Positions 1 through 9,872 of a stretch of 64,000 nucleotides of DNA are shown here, piece by piece. Origin of the DNA: Jejuia pallidilutea (GTDB lineage Bacteria > Bacteroidota > Bacteroidia > Flavobacteriales > Flavobacteriaceae); assembly GCF_002973595.1 (NCBI RefSeq), contig NZ_PVEO01000001.1, forward strand, positions 186,001-250,000, written 5' to 3'. Positions within the stretch are counted from its first letter, which is position 1, and each line of letters starts with the position of its first letter. The notes under the pieces were generated by a model. That model worked only from the letters and a program-made list of their open reading frames with translations, was not told the DNA's origin and ran no database searches. A program made the translations under genes and the position numbers.

Positions 1-35
1 ATTTAGGTTTTAGAATCAAATTATATATTTAAGTG

Positions 36-43
36 TATTTTTG
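36..43 (+). promoter_or_regulatory. Candidate -7 promoter box for purK
   Basis: TATTTTTG matches the Bacteroidota -7 consensus TAnnTTTG and lies 33 bases before the purK ATG. No clear TTTG -33 box is visible upstream, although little sequence is available there. The assignment rests on motif and position only. Confidence 0.5.
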
Positions 44-76
44 TGCATCTTTAACTTATACTCTTAATAATTACTA

Positions 77-1231
77 ATGAATTATTTTTCTTCAGATTTT
101 AAATTAGGCATTCTAGGTGGTGGTCAGTTAGGTAAAATGTTGCTGTACAATACGCGTAAATTTGATATTTATACTTGTGTTTTAGAAGCTAGCAATACAG
201 CCCCCTGCAAAATTGCCTGTGATGAATTTCATTTAGGAGATTTAATGGATTACAATGCGGTGTACAATTTTGGAAAACAAGTTGACGTACTAACTATTGA
301 AATTGAAAATGTAAATGTTGATGCTTTAGAAACTCTAGAAAACGAAGGTGTAAAAGTATATCCTGCATCCAAAACGTTGCGCACAATACAAAACAAGGCA
401 AAACAAAAATTATTTTACATAGACCATAACATACCAACCGCAGATTTTTCTAGGTTCGCCTACATATCTGAAATTGAAGATGCCGTTGCCAATGGCGGAC
501 TGAAATTTCCATTTGTTTGGAAAGCAGCACAATTTGGTTACGATGGTAATGGTGTAAAAGTGGTAAGGCAATTATCAGACTTAGAAGGCTTACCTAAAGG
601 TGAATGTATTGCCGAAAACTTGGTGCCTTTTAAAAATGAATTAGCGGTAATTGTGGCAAGAAATGCATCTGGAGACACCAAAACATTTCCTGTTGTAGAA
701 ATGGAGTTTCACCCTGAAGCCAACCAAGTAGAGTATGTTATTTGTCCTGCAAGAATTCCCGATGATGTTGCTAAAAAAGCTATAGAAGTCGCCTTAAAGG
801 TTTCAAAAGCTTTTAACCACGTAGGATTGTTAGCGGTTGAAATGTTTCAAACTAAAGATGATGCTATTCTAGTAAACGAGGTAGCACCAAGACCCCATAA
901 TTCTGGACACCAAACCATTGAGGCAAGCTACACTTCGCAATTTGAGCAACATCTTCGCGCTATTTTAAATCTGCCTTTAGGAAGAACCGACAATAAAGTT
1001 GGTGGCGTTATGGTTAATTTGGTTGGTGCAGAAGGCTACACAGGTAATGTTGTTTACCAAAATATTGAGAATATAATGACCATGGATGGTGTAACCCCAC
1101 ATATTTACGGTAAGAAACAAACACGCCCTTTTAGAAAAATGGGACATGTTACCATTGTTAATGAAGATTTAAATGAAGCACGACGCATAGCAGAGGAAGT
1201 AAAAAAGTCTATTAAAGTAATTAGTGAATAA
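77..1231 (+). CDS. purK: N5-carboxyaminoimidazole ribonucleotide synthase PurK
   Basis: An ATP-grasp enzyme of purine synthesis that carboxylates AIR with bicarbonate and ATP to N5-CAIR in the cytoplasm. The 384-residue protein has the PurK N-terminal nucleotide-fold signature GILGGGQLGKM (about residues 11-21), a central ATP-grasp region (KFPFVWKAAQFGYDGNG), and the C-terminal ATP/metal site EVAPRPHNSGH. The length is normal for the family. The ATG at 77 lies just before the conserved start and 33 bases after a -7 box. purE follows 78 bases downstream on the same strand, so the two probably form one purine operon, the usual bacterial pairing. Confidence 0.97.
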   Translation: MNYFSSDFKLGILGGGQLGKMLLYNTRKFDIYTCVLEASNTAPCKIACDEFHLGDLMDYNAVYNFGKQVDVLTIEIENVNVDALETLENEGVKVYPASKTLRTIQNKAKQKLFYIDHNIPTADFSRFAYISEIEDAVANGGLKFPFVWKAAQFGYDGNGVKVVRQLSDLEGLPKGECIAENLVPFKNELAVIVARNASGDTKTFPVVEMEFHPEANQVEYVICPARIPDDVAKKAIEVALKVSKAFNHVGLLAVEMFQTKDDAILVNEVAPRPHNSGHQTIEASYTSQFEQHLRAILNLPLGRTDNKVGGVMVNLVGAEGYTGNVVYQNIENIMTMDGVTPHIYGKKQTRPFRKMGHVTIVNEDLNEARRIAEEVKKSIKVISE

Positions 1232-1309
1232 ATCACAATAACAAACACCAGATTCTAAAAACTTAATGATAATTTTTGGAGTTTGGAGTTTTTTAAAATT
1301 GAAATTTAT

Positions 1310-1792
1310 ATGAGTAAAGTAGGAGTAATAATGGGAAGTAAAAGCGATCTTCCTGTAATGCAAGATGCTATAGACATCTTAAAAGGTTTTGATATTGAAG
1401 TTGAAGTTGATATCGTTTCTGCACATCGTACCCCCGAAAAATTGTTCGATTATGGAAAAAACGCCCATACTAGAGGGTTTTCCGTAATTGTGGCCGGTGC
1501 TGGTGGTGCTGCACATTTACCTGGAATGATAGCATCGCTATCGCCCTTACCTGTTATTGGCGTTCCTGTAAAAAGCAGTAACTCTATAGATGGCTGGGAC
1601 TCTGTGCTTTCTATTTTACAAATGCCTGGCGGTGTTCCCGTAGCTACCGTTGCTTTAAATGGCGCTAAAAACGCCGGTATTCTTGCCGCACAAATTATTG
1701 GAGCGCACGATACTTGTGTTCTAGATAAAATAATAGCGTACAAAGAAGGCTTAAAGTTAAAAGTACACGAATCTGCCAAAGATTTAAAATAG
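1310..1792 (+). CDS. purE: N5-CAIR mutase PurE
   Basis: Class I PurE converts N5-CAIR, the product of the upstream purK, into CAIR. The 160-residue protein opens with the substrate-binding signature VGVIMGSKSDLPVM and carries the conserved SAHRTP segment and the glycine-rich GAGGAAHLPGM loop that shape the active site. A reading frame open from a TTG at 1283 exists, but the ATG at 1310 places the conserved strand directly at the N-terminus as in other PurE proteins, so it is chosen. An imperfect hairpin follows the stop codon immediately. Confidence 0.97.
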   Translation: MSKVGVIMGSKSDLPVMQDAIDILKGFDIEVEVDIVSAHRTPEKLFDYGKNAHTRGFSVIVAGAGGAAHLPGMIASLSPLPVIGVPVKSSNSIDGWDSVLSILQMPGGVPVATVALNGAKNAGILAAQIIGAHDTCVLDKIIAYKEGLKLKVHESAKDLK

Positions 1793-1793
1793 A

Positions 1794-1821
1794 GAAACCC
1801 CGACCAAAAGGCCGAGGTTTC
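1794..1821 (+). terminator. Hairpin after purE
   Basis: Inverted repeat GAAACC(ccgaccaaaaggccga)GGTTTC starting one base after the purE stop. The stem runs about 12 pairs with two mismatches around an AAAA loop. No strong T tract follows, so it may be a weak terminator or an mRNA-stabilising hairpin. Confidence 0.55.
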
Positions 1822-1946
1822 ATTAGCTATTAACAATAATTCTTACGAGTTAAAAGTTTAACTCCTCTGAAAAATCTGCGCGAAAGTATAAATATTTTAC
1901 TGTGCATGCATAACATAATTAAATTTTAACACTTTTTTATTATATA

Positions 1947-3989
1947 ATGATAGACTACTCATCGACGAACGGTTTTAACACACCATACAATACAGCGCCA
2001 TTTTCTAAAATAAAAAATGAGGATTACCTTCCTACTTTTAAAAAAGCCATAGCCGATGCTAAAGCTGAAATTAATGCCATAGCAAATAATGAAGCTTCGC
2101 CAACTTTTAAAAATACTATTGAAGCCCTAGAGTTTTCGGGAGAAAAACTAGACAGGATATCTAGCATATTCTTCAATTTAAATTCTGCCGAAACCAACGA
2201 TACCATTCAAAAAATTGCACAAGAAGTATCTCCCATGCTATCAGAATTTAGTAACGATATTACGTTGAATGAAGATTTATTTAAACGCATAAAAACGGTT
2301 TACAACTCTAAAGACACACTTAATTTAACTGTTGAACAACATACGTTATTAGAAAAAAAATACAAGAGTTTTTCCAGAAACGGTGCTAATCTCCCAAAAG
2401 AGAAAAAACAGCAATTAAGAGAAATTGATAAAAAATTAAGTCAACTAAAATTAAAATTTGGTGAAAATATTTTAGCTGAAACTAATGCCTTTGAAATGCT
2501 AATTACTAATGAAGCAGACATATCTGGATTGCCCGATGGTGCAAAAGAAGCTGCAAAACAATTAGCAGAAAGCAAAGAAAAAGAAGGCTGGTTATTTACT
2601 CTAGATTATCCAAGCTACATTCCTTTTGTAACCTATGCTGATAATCGAGAGCTACGAAAACAACTATCAATCGCAGCGGGCTCAAAAGGGTTTAAAGGCG
2701 ATAAGCTAGACAACCAACAACACGTACTCGACATTGCAAAATTAAGGCACGAGCGCGCTAATTTATTAGGTTACAAAACCCATGCACATTTTGTTTTGGA
2801 AGAACGAATGGCCGAAACGCCTAAAAACGTTGAAAAGTTTTTAAACGAACTGCTAGAAAAAGCGAAACCTGCGGCAGATCGCGAGTTTAAAAATCTAGAA
2901 AACTTCGCGAAGGACTTAGACAATATAGATAAACTTGAAAAATGGGATGGCGCCTACTATTCCGAAAAATTAAAACAAAAATTATTCAGTTTAGATGATG
3001 AAAAGCTAAAGCCGTATTTCAAACTTCAAAACGTTATTAATGGCGCGTTTACCGTGGCCAACAAACTGTTTAATTTACATTTCGAGGAAATTAATACCAT
3101 AGATAAATATCACGACGATGTACTAACGTACAAAGTCACAAATTCTAAAGGAGATTTCATTTCAATTTTATATGCCGATTTTTTTCCTAGACCAGGAAAA
3201 CGCAATGGCGCGTGGATGACGGTTTACAAGCCGCAATACATTAAAAATGAAGAAAACAGCAGACCACACATTTCTATAGTTTGCAATTTTACAAAACCCA
3301 CAAAAACAAAACCTTCTTTGTTAACTTTTAACGAGGTTACCACTCTGTTTCATGAGTTTGGGCATGCACTTCATGGCATGCTAGCCAATACCACTTACCC
3401 TAGTTTATCAGGAACTAGTGTGTATTGGGATTTTGTAGAACTACCCAGTCAAGTTATGGAAAATTGGTGCTATGAAAAAGAAGCTTTAGAATTGTTTGCA
3501 ACGCATTACGAAACAGGCGAAGTAATACCTATGGACCTGATAGAAAAAATAAAGGCCTCAGCAACATTTTTAGAAGGCATGCAAACGGTGCGCCAGTTAA
3601 GTTTCGGGTTGTTGGATATGAGTTGGCACGGACAAGACCCTACAGATATCTTAGATGTTAAAACTCACGAAAACAAAGCATTTGAGGGGACAAAACTATA
3701 TCCTGACGTTGCTGAAAATTGTATGAGTACCGCATTTTCGCATATTTTTCAGGGCGGCTACTCATCTGGCTATTACAGCTATAAATGGGCCGAAGTTTTA
3801 GACGCCGATGCTTTTGAATATTTTAAGGAAAATGGAATTTTCAATACCTCGGTCGCTCAGAAATTTTACGACCATGTTTTAAGCAAAGGAGGAACAGAAA
3901 ACCCCATGACACTTTACAAACGTTTTAGAGGGCAAGAACCAAAACCCGAGGCTTTGTTGAAACGAGCGGGGTTGATGGAAACGAAATAA
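1947..3989 (+). CDS. M3-family zinc metallopeptidase (Dcp/oligopeptidase A type)
   Basis: A cytoplasmic or periplasmic peptidase of the thimet oligopeptidase family that degrades short peptides. The 680-residue length equals that of peptidyl-dipeptidase Dcp and oligopeptidase A. The zinc motif HEFGH is at residues 469-473 in the context FHEFGHALHGML. The later family motif GTSVYWDFVELPSQ, just after it, and the C-terminal GYSSGYYSYKW segment that shapes the substrate site are both present. No signal peptide is visible, which favours the cytoplasm. Whether it is Dcp or OpdA cannot be fixed from motifs alone. It stands alone, with 154 bases before it and 107 after. Confidence 0.93.
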   Translation: MIDYSSTNGFNTPYNTAPFSKIKNEDYLPTFKKAIADAKAEINAIANNEASPTFKNTIEALEFSGEKLDRISSIFFNLNSAETNDTIQKIAQEVSPMLSEFSNDITLNEDLFKRIKTVYNSKDTLNLTVEQHTLLEKKYKSFSRNGANLPKEKKQQLREIDKKLSQLKLKFGENILAETNAFEMLITNEADISGLPDGAKEAAKQLAESKEKEGWLFTLDYPSYIPFVTYADNRELRKQLSIAAGSKGFKGDKLDNQQHVLDIAKLRHERANLLGYKTHAHFVLEERMAETPKNVEKFLNELLEKAKPAADREFKNLENFAKDLDNIDKLEKWDGAYYSEKLKQKLFSLDDEKLKPYFKLQNVINGAFTVANKLFNLHFEEINTIDKYHDDVLTYKVTNSKGDFISILYADFFPRPGKRNGAWMTVYKPQYIKNEENSRPHISIVCNFTKPTKTKPSLLTFNEVTTLFHEFGHALHGMLANTTYPSLSGTSVYWDFVELPSQVMENWCYEKEALELFATHYETGEVIPMDLIEKIKASATFLEGMQTVRQLSFGLLDMSWHGQDPTDILDVKTHENKAFEGTKLYPDVAENCMSTAFSHIFQGGYSSGYYSYKWAEVLDADAFEYFKENGIFNTSVAQKFYDHVLSKGGTENPMTLYKRFRGQEPKPEALLKRAGLMETK

Positions 3990-4064
3990 AATAATGACAT
4001 TTTAACGTGTTACTAAACTCACTTTAAACAATTTACAAATCATTATAAATTCATTTTTTTACCG

Positions 4065-4072
4065 TATTTTTG
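4065..4072 (+). promoter_or_regulatory. Candidate -7 promoter box for the ECF sigma operon
   Basis: TATTTTTG matches TAnnTTTG exactly and ends 24 bases before the ATG at 4097. It overlaps the alternative TTG start at 4070, which argues against that start. No TTTG -33 box is evident. Confidence 0.55.
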
Positions 4073-4096
4073 GACTTCAAAAAAAGAGCTGCAAGA

Positions 4097-4648
4097 ATGC
4101 CCGATCATAAAATTAATCCTAATAAATGGATTGACCTTTATTCTGATTATCTCTTCAATTACACCATTACCCGTGTAAACGATCGTGAGATTGCACAAGA
4201 TTTGGTTCAGGAAACGTTTTTTGCTGGTTTAAAATCCATGAAAAACTTTAAGGGTGAAGCCAGTGAGCGAACATGGTTAATTTCTATCTTAAAGCGTAAA
4301 ATTATTGACCACTACCGCAAAATTAATTCCAACAAAGGAAAAGCCGAAGTAAGAATTAATTATAACGATGCCGAAAGTGAAGGCGATTGGTTAGAAGAAC
4401 GTGTCTCAGATCCTTTTGATAAAACTGCCGAGGATACACTACAAAATAATGAGCTAGGAGACGCAATTTATAACTGTTTAGGCAAGCTTCCAGAAAAGCA
4501 GGCCGAGGTGTTTAAAATGAAAACCATCTTAAATTATGAGACTGAAGTTATTTGTAATGAACTTAATATTACCGCGTCTAATCTTTGGGTAATAATACAC
4601 AGAGCCAGAACCGCAATGGCTGATTGCTTAAAAACAAATTGGTTTTAA
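4097..4648 (+). CDS. ECF-type RNA polymerase sigma-70 factor
   Basis: A 183-residue alternative sigma factor. Region 2 holds the typical DREIAQDLVQETFF and FKGEASERTWLISILKRKIIDHYR segments (core polymerase and -10 binding). Region 4 ends in a helix-turn-helix (LGKLPEKQAEVFKMK, then TASNLWVIIHRART). An extension to a TTG at 4070 is possible in frame, but a promoter-like box overlaps it, so the ATG at 4097 is used. The next gene begins 2 bases after the stop and encodes a small zinc-finger protein, the usual position of an anti-sigma factor. The regulated genes are not known from this window. Confidence 0.92.
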   Translation: MPDHKINPNKWIDLYSDYLFNYTITRVNDREIAQDLVQETFFAGLKSMKNFKGEASERTWLISILKRKIIDHYRKINSNKGKAEVRINYNDAESEGDWLEERVSDPFDKTAEDTLQNNELGDAIYNCLGKLPEKQAEVFKMKTILNYETEVICNELNITASNLWVIIHRARTAMADCLKTNWF

Positions 4649-4650
4649 TT

Positions 4651-4911
4651 ATGGGTAAAATAAAGTTTATAATTCCTTGTGATGAAGCTAACCATGTATG
4701 CGATAAAACGCAATACAAGGACGCAACACTCTGGGAAAAAGTTAAACTCAACATTCATTTAATTTATTGTAGGGCTTGTAGAGAATACACGAAAAACAAT
4801 TCCAAGCTAACTAAAACAATAAAAAAAGCAGATGTAGAATGTTTAAGCACTTCTACCAAGGCTGACATGAAAAAAGAATTTGAAAAAGTTTTAAACGAAG
4901 TTTCTAACTAA
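4651..4911 (+). CDS. Small zinc-finger protein, probable anti-sigma partner
   Basis: An 86-residue protein directly downstream of the sigma factor (2-base gap). It carries the ZAS-like pattern His-x3-Cys-x2-Cys in HLIYCRAC (about residues 34-41), with further Cys residues in CDEANHVC. No membrane segment or extracytoplasmic domain is present, so if it is an anti-sigma factor it is soluble and would sense a cytoplasmic signal. The role comes from gene order and the HxxxCxxC pattern; the ligand is unknown. The frame is open from a TTG at 4624 inside the sigma gene, but the ATG at 4651 fits tight operon spacing. Its 3' end overlaps the opposing membrane-protein gene by 8 bases. Confidence 0.8.
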   Translation: MGKIKFIIPCDEANHVCDKTQYKDATLWEKVKLNIHLIYCRACREYTKNNSKLTKTIKKADVECLSTSTKADMKKEFEKVLNEVSN

Positions 4912-5737
4912 GAAACAATCTAAGCAAAAGCCATAAAATTGGCACGCCCTCTACCCAAAAAGCACTATAATATTTATTTTGATTTACTTTAGAAAAAATT
5001 AACAGCAATACCATTACTATCAAGGTTACCGTAAAAGCAGCAATACCGCTTTTGGTTAATTCATCCTTAAAAAATTCTACTAAAAACACTACTATAACCA
5101 AAAACACACCAATACCTTTGGTATATTTTACACCTATTTTTTGTGGTATTGTTGATAGTTTTAGGCTATCAAATTTTAAGTCGCGTATTTCAAATGGCAA
5201 CATTAAAATAATTACAAAAATAAATCGCTGAAATGCAGTTATTATAACATCAGTATTTATGGTAAAACCATTACTATAAAGAGGTAAAAATACCGTAACG
5301 CCAGTCCAAACCAAAGCTATTACATATACCTTTAATCCTCCTATACTTCTTAAGTTATGGTGTTTATCCACAAAAATACGTTTAGGCACAAGGGGTATGG
5401 CATAAAAGAAAGTAACCAACCCGAAGAGTGAAATATAAATTAGTGTTTTAGTAGGTAAGCTTAACAAATAATAACACATTAAAACAAAGCAAATTAAAGA
5501 AAAGACCTGTATGGCCTTTAACCATCCCGCTAAACTCCTATGATGAAATTTTGCCAGCCCAAAAAACTTTACGAAATTATAACCAGTAATAGTAGCATAA
5601 AACACAAAATACAAAACCGTTTCATTGTACAAAACACCAAACTCTATAAGTGTTAAATAGGTAAGCGCATATACAGCTAAAGCCACATGAATACTACTAT
5701 TGATATAAAAATTTAAAAGTTGTTTTAAAAGCTGCAT
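4904..5737 (-). CDS. UbiA-like prenyltransferase-family membrane protein
   Basis: A 277-residue polytopic membrane protein with about eight or nine hydrophobic segments and the layout of UbiA prenyltransferases. The second aspartate-rich loop is recognisable (FEIRDLKFDSLKLSTIPQKIG). The first loop, normally NxxxDxxxD, reads YNFVKFFGLAKFHHR and lacks both aspartates. It may be an inactive or altered member, or act on a different substrate. The ATG at 5737 is preferred over an in-frame GTG at 5752. The gene is convergent with the sigma operon and divergent from gcvP, so context gives no pathway. Confidence 0.7.
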   Translation of the reverse strand: MQLLKQLLNFYINSSIHVALAVYALTYLTLIEFGVLYNETVLYFVFYATITGYNFVKFFGLAKFHHRSLAGWLKAIQVFSLICFVLMCYYLLSLPTKTLIYISLFGLVTFFYAIPLVPKRIFVDKHHNLRSIGGLKVYVIALVWTGVTVFLPLYSNGFTINTDVIITAFQRFIFVIILMLPFEIRDLKFDSLKLSTIPQKIGVKYTKGIGVFLVIVVFLVEFFKDELTKSGIAAFTVTLIVMVLLLIFSKVNQNKYYSAFWVEGVPILWLLLRLFLS

Positions 5738-5823
5738 TATGTAAAAATACACAAACTGTTAATAAGGCAAACAAACAGTTAAAAACTTTCTATTTAGCGC
5801 GCTAAAAGCCATTAATTATTACT

Positions 5824-5831
5824 TATTTTTG
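5824..5831 (+). promoter_or_regulatory. Candidate -7 promoter box for gcvP
   Basis: TATTTTTG, an exact TAnnTTTG match, lies 26 bases before the gcvP ATG. No good -33 TTTG is visible. Confidence 0.5.
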
Positions 5832-5857
5832 CAAATTATATTTCAAATTGAAACTTG

Positions 5858-8707
5858 ATGGATACGAATGCTTTTGCTCTGCGCCACATTGGTCCGCGTA
5901 AAGAAGACCAACAACTGATGTTAGAAGCTCTTGGTTTAGAGACTTTAGACCAGCTGATTTATGAAACCATTCCAGACAATATTCGTCTTAAGAACGGTTT
6001 AAACTTAGATGAACCAATGACTGAATATGAGTATTTATTACATATTCACAACTTATCTAAAAAGAATAAAGCGCGAAAAACTTATATTGGTCTAGGGTAT
6101 CACCCAACGGTGATGCCTGCGGTAATTCAAAGAAATATCTTGGAAAATCCAGGATGGTACACAGCTTACACACCTTATCAAGCCGAAATTGCCCAAGGTA
6201 GGCTAGAGGCACTTTTAAATTTTCAAACCATGGTTACAGATTTAACTGGTATGGAAATTGCAAATGCATCGCTTTTAGACGAAAGTACTGCAGCGGCTGA
6301 GGCCATGAGCTTATTATTTGCCGTACGAAGCCGTGACCAAAAAAAGGCAGGCTTACATAAATTTTTTGTTTCGGAAGATATATTGCCACAAACCTTATCA
6401 CTACTTCAAACAAGAGCTACACCAATAGGTATAGAACTTGTAGTTGGTAAAGAAGATACATTTGATTTTTCCACTGATTTTTTTGGTGCCATTTTGCAAT
6501 ATCCAGGGAAAGACGGACAAATAACCGATATAAAGTCTTTTATAGAAAAAGCTAATGCAGCTGAAATTAAAGTAGCTGTAGCTGCCGATATTTTGAGTTT
6601 GGTAAAACTAGAAGCTCCCGGAAAATTTGGTGCAGATGTAGTTGTTGGTACAACACAGCGTTTTGGTATTCCTATGGGATATGGCGGACCTCATGCAGCA
6701 TATTTTGCAACTAAGGAGGCATACAAAAGAGACCTTCCTGGACGTATTATTGGCGTTACTAAAGATACCGATGGTAAACGTGCTTTACGTATGGCACTAC
6801 AAACACGCGAGCAGCACATTAAAAGAGATAAAGCAACCTCTAACATATGTACAGCACAAGTTTTGTTAGCTGTTATGGCTAGTATGTATGCAGTGTATCA
6901 CGGTCCTAAAGGCTTAAAATTTATTGCAGATCAAGTTCATAATAAAGCATCAAAATTAGCTGAGGCATTAAAATCCTTGGGGTACGAGCAGGTAAACACA
7001 TCGTTTTTTGATACACTTCAAATTAAAACAAAAGCAAAAAAGATAAAAAAGATTGCTTCAATAAAAAAAGTTAATCTTTGGTATCCCAATAAAAATACGG
7101 TTACGTTAGCAATTAATGAAACTACCTCTATAAGAGACATTAATTATTTGATTTCTATCTTTGCTGAAGCCGCAGGAAAAGAACCTTTTAAGATAACAGA
7201 AGTTAACACAGCAAATAATATTGATGAATTTGTAGCAAGAACTTCAGAATTCTTAACACTAGAAATATTCAACAAATATCACTCTGAGACAGAGTTGATG
7301 CGTTATATAAAATCTTTGGAGCGTAAAGATTTGGCATTAAACCACTCAATGATTTCCCTTGGTTCTTGTACCATGAAACTTAATGCTGCTTCTGAAATGC
7401 TGCCTTTAAGCATTTTTAAATGGGCAAACATTCATCCTTTTGTGCCATTAAAACAAGCAAAGGGATATTTAGAAGTTTTAAAAGCATTAGAAGACCAATT
7501 AACCGAAATTACAGGTTTTGCAGCTACTTCGCTTCAACCAAACTCTGGTGCACAAGGCGAATTTGCAGGCCTAATGGTAATAAAAGCCTACCATGAATCT
7601 CGTGGCGATCATCATAGAAATATTTGTATAATTCCCTCTTCTGCGCATGGTACTAATCCTGCAAGTGCTGTTATGGCAGGCATGAAGGTAGTGGTTACAA
7701 AATCTACCAAAGAAGGTAATATTGATGTGGATGATTTACGTGAAAAAGCAGAATTGCATAAAGACAACTTATCTGCATTAATGGTTACTTACCCATCTAC
7801 GCATGGGGTATACGAGTCTGCTATTAAAGAAATTACACAAATAATTCATGATAATGGCGGACAGGTTTATATGGACGGTGCCAACATGAATGCACAAGTA
7901 GGCTTAACCAATCCTGGAAATATTGGGGCAGACGTTTGTCACCTTAACTTACACAAAACATTTGCAATTCCCCACGGTGGCGGTGGCCCTGGTGTTGGCC
8001 CTATTTGTGTAGCGAAACAACTAGCACCTTTTTTACCTAGCAACCCTATAATTAAAACAGGTGGAAAGCAAGCCATTACAGCAATTTCAGGAGCACCTTT
8101 TGGTTCTGCACTTGCATGTTTAATTTCTTACGGATATATAAAAATGCTAGGAGCTTCTGGTTTAACTGAATCTACCAAAATAGCAATTTTAAACGCAAAT
8201 TACATAAAACACAGGCTAGAAGGCGCCTACGAGACCTTATATTCTGGTGAACGTGGTAGAGCAGCGCATGAAATGATTATTGATTGTCGCCCGTTTAAGG
8301 CCCACGGTATAGAAGTTACCGATATTGCCAAACGTTTAATGGATTATGGTTTTCATGCACCTACGGTTTCGTTTCCAGTTGCAGGCACCATGATGATAGA
8401 GCCTACCGAAAGCGAAAGTAAGGCAGAAATTGACCGTTTTTGCGACGCTATGATTTCCATAAAACATGAAATTGACGCCGTAACAGCAGACGAAACTAAT
8501 AATGTTCTAAAAAATGCACCGCATACGTTAGAGATGATCACCGCAGATGAATGGCATTTTCCTTACTCAAGAAAAAAGGCCGCTTTTCCTCTAGAATATT
8601 TACACTCTAACAAATTCTGGCCTACAGTAAGGCGGGTAGATGACGCTTATGGTGATAGAAATTTAATTTGCACATGCGCACCAATTGAAGACTATATTGA
8701 GGCTTAA
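5858..8707 (+). CDS. gcvP: Glycine dehydrogenase (decarboxylating), P-protein
   Basis: The pyridoxal-phosphate subunit of the glycine cleavage system: it decarboxylates glycine and passes the aminomethyl group to the lipoylated H-protein. The single 949-residue chain combines both halves found as separate subunits in some bacteria. The PLP-binding lysine is K700 in [16 protein letters not shown]. Other family motifs are FALRHIGPR at the N-terminus, [23 protein letters not shown] and [10 protein letters not shown]. Length is normal. The frame opens at a TTG (5855) one codon earlier; the ATG at 5858 is chosen. gcvH and gcvT are not in the window. Confidence 0.98.
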   Translation: MDTNAFALRHIGPRKEDQQLMLEALGLETLDQLIYETIPDNIRLKNGLNLDEPMTEYEYLLHIHNLSKKNKARKTYIGLGYHPTVMPAVIQRNILENPGWYTAYTPYQAEIAQGRLEALLNFQTMVTDLTGMEIANASLLDESTAAAEAMSLLFAVRSRDQKKAGLHKFFVSEDILPQTLSLLQTRATPIGIELVVGKEDTFDFSTDFFGAILQYPGKDGQITDIKSFIEKANAAEIKVAVAADILSLVKLEAPGKFGADVVVGTTQRFGIPMGYGGPHAAYFATKEAYKRDLPGRIIGVTKDTDGKRALRMALQTREQHIKRDKATSNICTAQVLLAVMASMYAVYHGPKGLKFIADQVHNKASKLAEALKSLGYEQVNTSFFDTLQIKTKAKKIKKIASIKKVNLWYPNKNTVTLAINETTSIRDINYLISIFAEAAGKEPFKITEVNTANNIDEFVARTSEFLTLEIFNKYHSETELMRYIKSLERKDLALNHSMISLGSCTMKLNAASEMLPLSIFKWANIHPFVPLKQAKGYLEVLKALEDQLTEITGFAATSLQPNSGAQGEFAGLMVIKAYHESRGDHHRNICIIPSSAHGTNPASAVMAGMKVVVTKSTKEGNIDVDDLREKAELHKDNLSALMVTYPSTHGVYESAIKEITQIIHDNGGQVYMDGANMNAQVGLTNPGNIGADVCHLNLHKTFAIPHGGGGPGVGPICVAKQLAPFLPSNPIIKTGGKQAITAISGAPFGSALACLISYGYIKMLGASGLTESTKIAILNANYIKHRLEGAYETLYSGERGRAAHEMIIDCRPFKAHGIEVTDIAKRLMDYGFHAPTVSFPVAGTMMIEPTESESKAEIDRFCDAMISIKHEIDAVTADETNNVLKNAPHTLEMITADEWHFPYSRKKAAFPLEYLHSNKFWPTVRRVDDAYGDRNLICTCAPIEDYIEA

Positions 8708-8811
8708 AATATGGGTTGAACATCGTAAATTAATCTATAAATAAATTGCAACTATTATTAAACAAACTATATTGCTTTTAATTGCAAAACCTAAAAGCAG
8801 TTTTTCTATTT

Positions 8812-9870
8812 ATGAAGACTAAAATTACTGGTACAGGAAGCTATATCCCTGCAAATATTGAAAAAAACGAGAACTTCCATAATCATGAATTTTTAAATAG
8901 CGATGGCTCTACAATTAATGCTCCCAGCGAAGTGATTGTAAGAAAGTTTAAAGCCATAACAGGTATAGACGAACGCCGTTATGCCAAGAGCCATTTAAAC
9001 ACATCAGACATTGCATCGTTTGCAGCTGAAAAAGCTATTGAAAACGCTAAAATAGATCGTGAAGACCTAGATTATATTATTGTTGCCCATAATTATGGCG
9101 ATGTAAGGCACGATAGCCAACAAAGCGATACAGTACCAAGTTTAGCGTCTAGAGTAAAGCATTTATTGCGCATTAAAAATCCAAAATGTGTTGGATACGA
9201 TTTACTTTTTGGTTGCCCAGGGTGGCTGGAAGGTGTTATTCAAGCTAATGCGTTTATATCATCTGGAATTGCAAAAAAATGTTTGGTTATAGGTGCCGAA
9301 ACCTTATCTCGTGTTATAGATCCATTCGATAGAGATTCTATGATTTATAGTGACGGTGCTGGTGCGGTAATTATTGAAGCCACCGATGGCGAAAGCGGAA
9401 TTATAGCTCACGAAACGGCTACTTACGCTTTAGACGAGGCTCACTTTATATATTTTGGCGAAACAAATAACCCAGAGATTAAGGATAACCGCCGCTATAT
9501 TAAAATGTACGGTAGAAAAATATACGAATTTGCACTAACTAACGTTCCGGTTGCAATGAAATCTTGCTTAGATAAAAGTGGGTTCAACATATCTGATGTA
9601 AAAAAAGTTTTAATACATCAAGCTAACGAAAAGATGGATGAGGCTATTGTAAAACGCTTTTATGAACTTCATGATATGAAAATGCCAGATGGTATTATGC
9701 CAATGAGTATAGGGAAATTAGGAAACTCTAGTGTAGCCACCATACCTACTTTATATAACATGATTTTAAATGGCGAAATAGAACATCAAGACATTAATAA
9801 AGGTGATGTTATTATTTTCGCAAGTGTTGGTGCGGGCATGAATATTAATGCCATTGTTTATAAGCAATAA
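8812..9870 (+). CDS. 3-oxoacyl-ACP synthase III (KAS III)-family enzyme
   Basis: A thiolase-fold condensing enzyme of 352 residues. The FabH catalytic triad is visible: Cys135 in FGCPGWLEG, His in LIHQANEKM, and Asn in GNSSVATIP. Family members start acyl chains from acyl-CoA and malonyl-ACP. The methyltransferase gene starts 2 bases after its stop and a glycosyltransferase follows, which suggests a dedicated lipid or acylated product rather than bulk fatty-acid synthesis. That role is inferred. The ATG at 8812 is used because MKTKITGTGSYIP is the usual KAS III N-terminus; an in-frame TTG lies at 8782. Confidence 0.88.
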   Translation: MKTKITGTGSYIPANIEKNENFHNHEFLNSDGSTINAPSEVIVRKFKAITGIDERRYAKSHLNTSDIASFAAEKAIENAKIDREDLDYIIVAHNYGDVRHDSQQSDTVPSLASRVKHLLRIKNPKCVGYDLLFGCPGWLEGVIQANAFISSGIAKKCLVIGAETLSRVIDPFDRDSMIYSDGAGAVIIEATDGESGIIAHETATYALDEAHFIYFGETNNPEIKDNRRYIKMYGRKIYEFALTNVPVAMKSCLDKSGFNISDVKKVLIHQANEKMDEAIVKRFYELHDMKMPDGIMPMSIGKLGNSSVATIPTLYNMILNGEIEHQDINKGDVIIFASVGAGMNINAIVYKQ

Positions 9871-9872
9871 TA

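Noticed and set aside
1450-1836. Minus-strand open frame of 128 codons opposite purE
   Set aside because: It mirrors purE codons and covers the hairpin after purE; no homology features are visible.
4070-4096. TTG start extending the sigma factor by nine residues
   Set aside because: A TATTTTTG promoter-like box overlaps this start, and the ATG at 4097 gives a normal ECF N-terminus.
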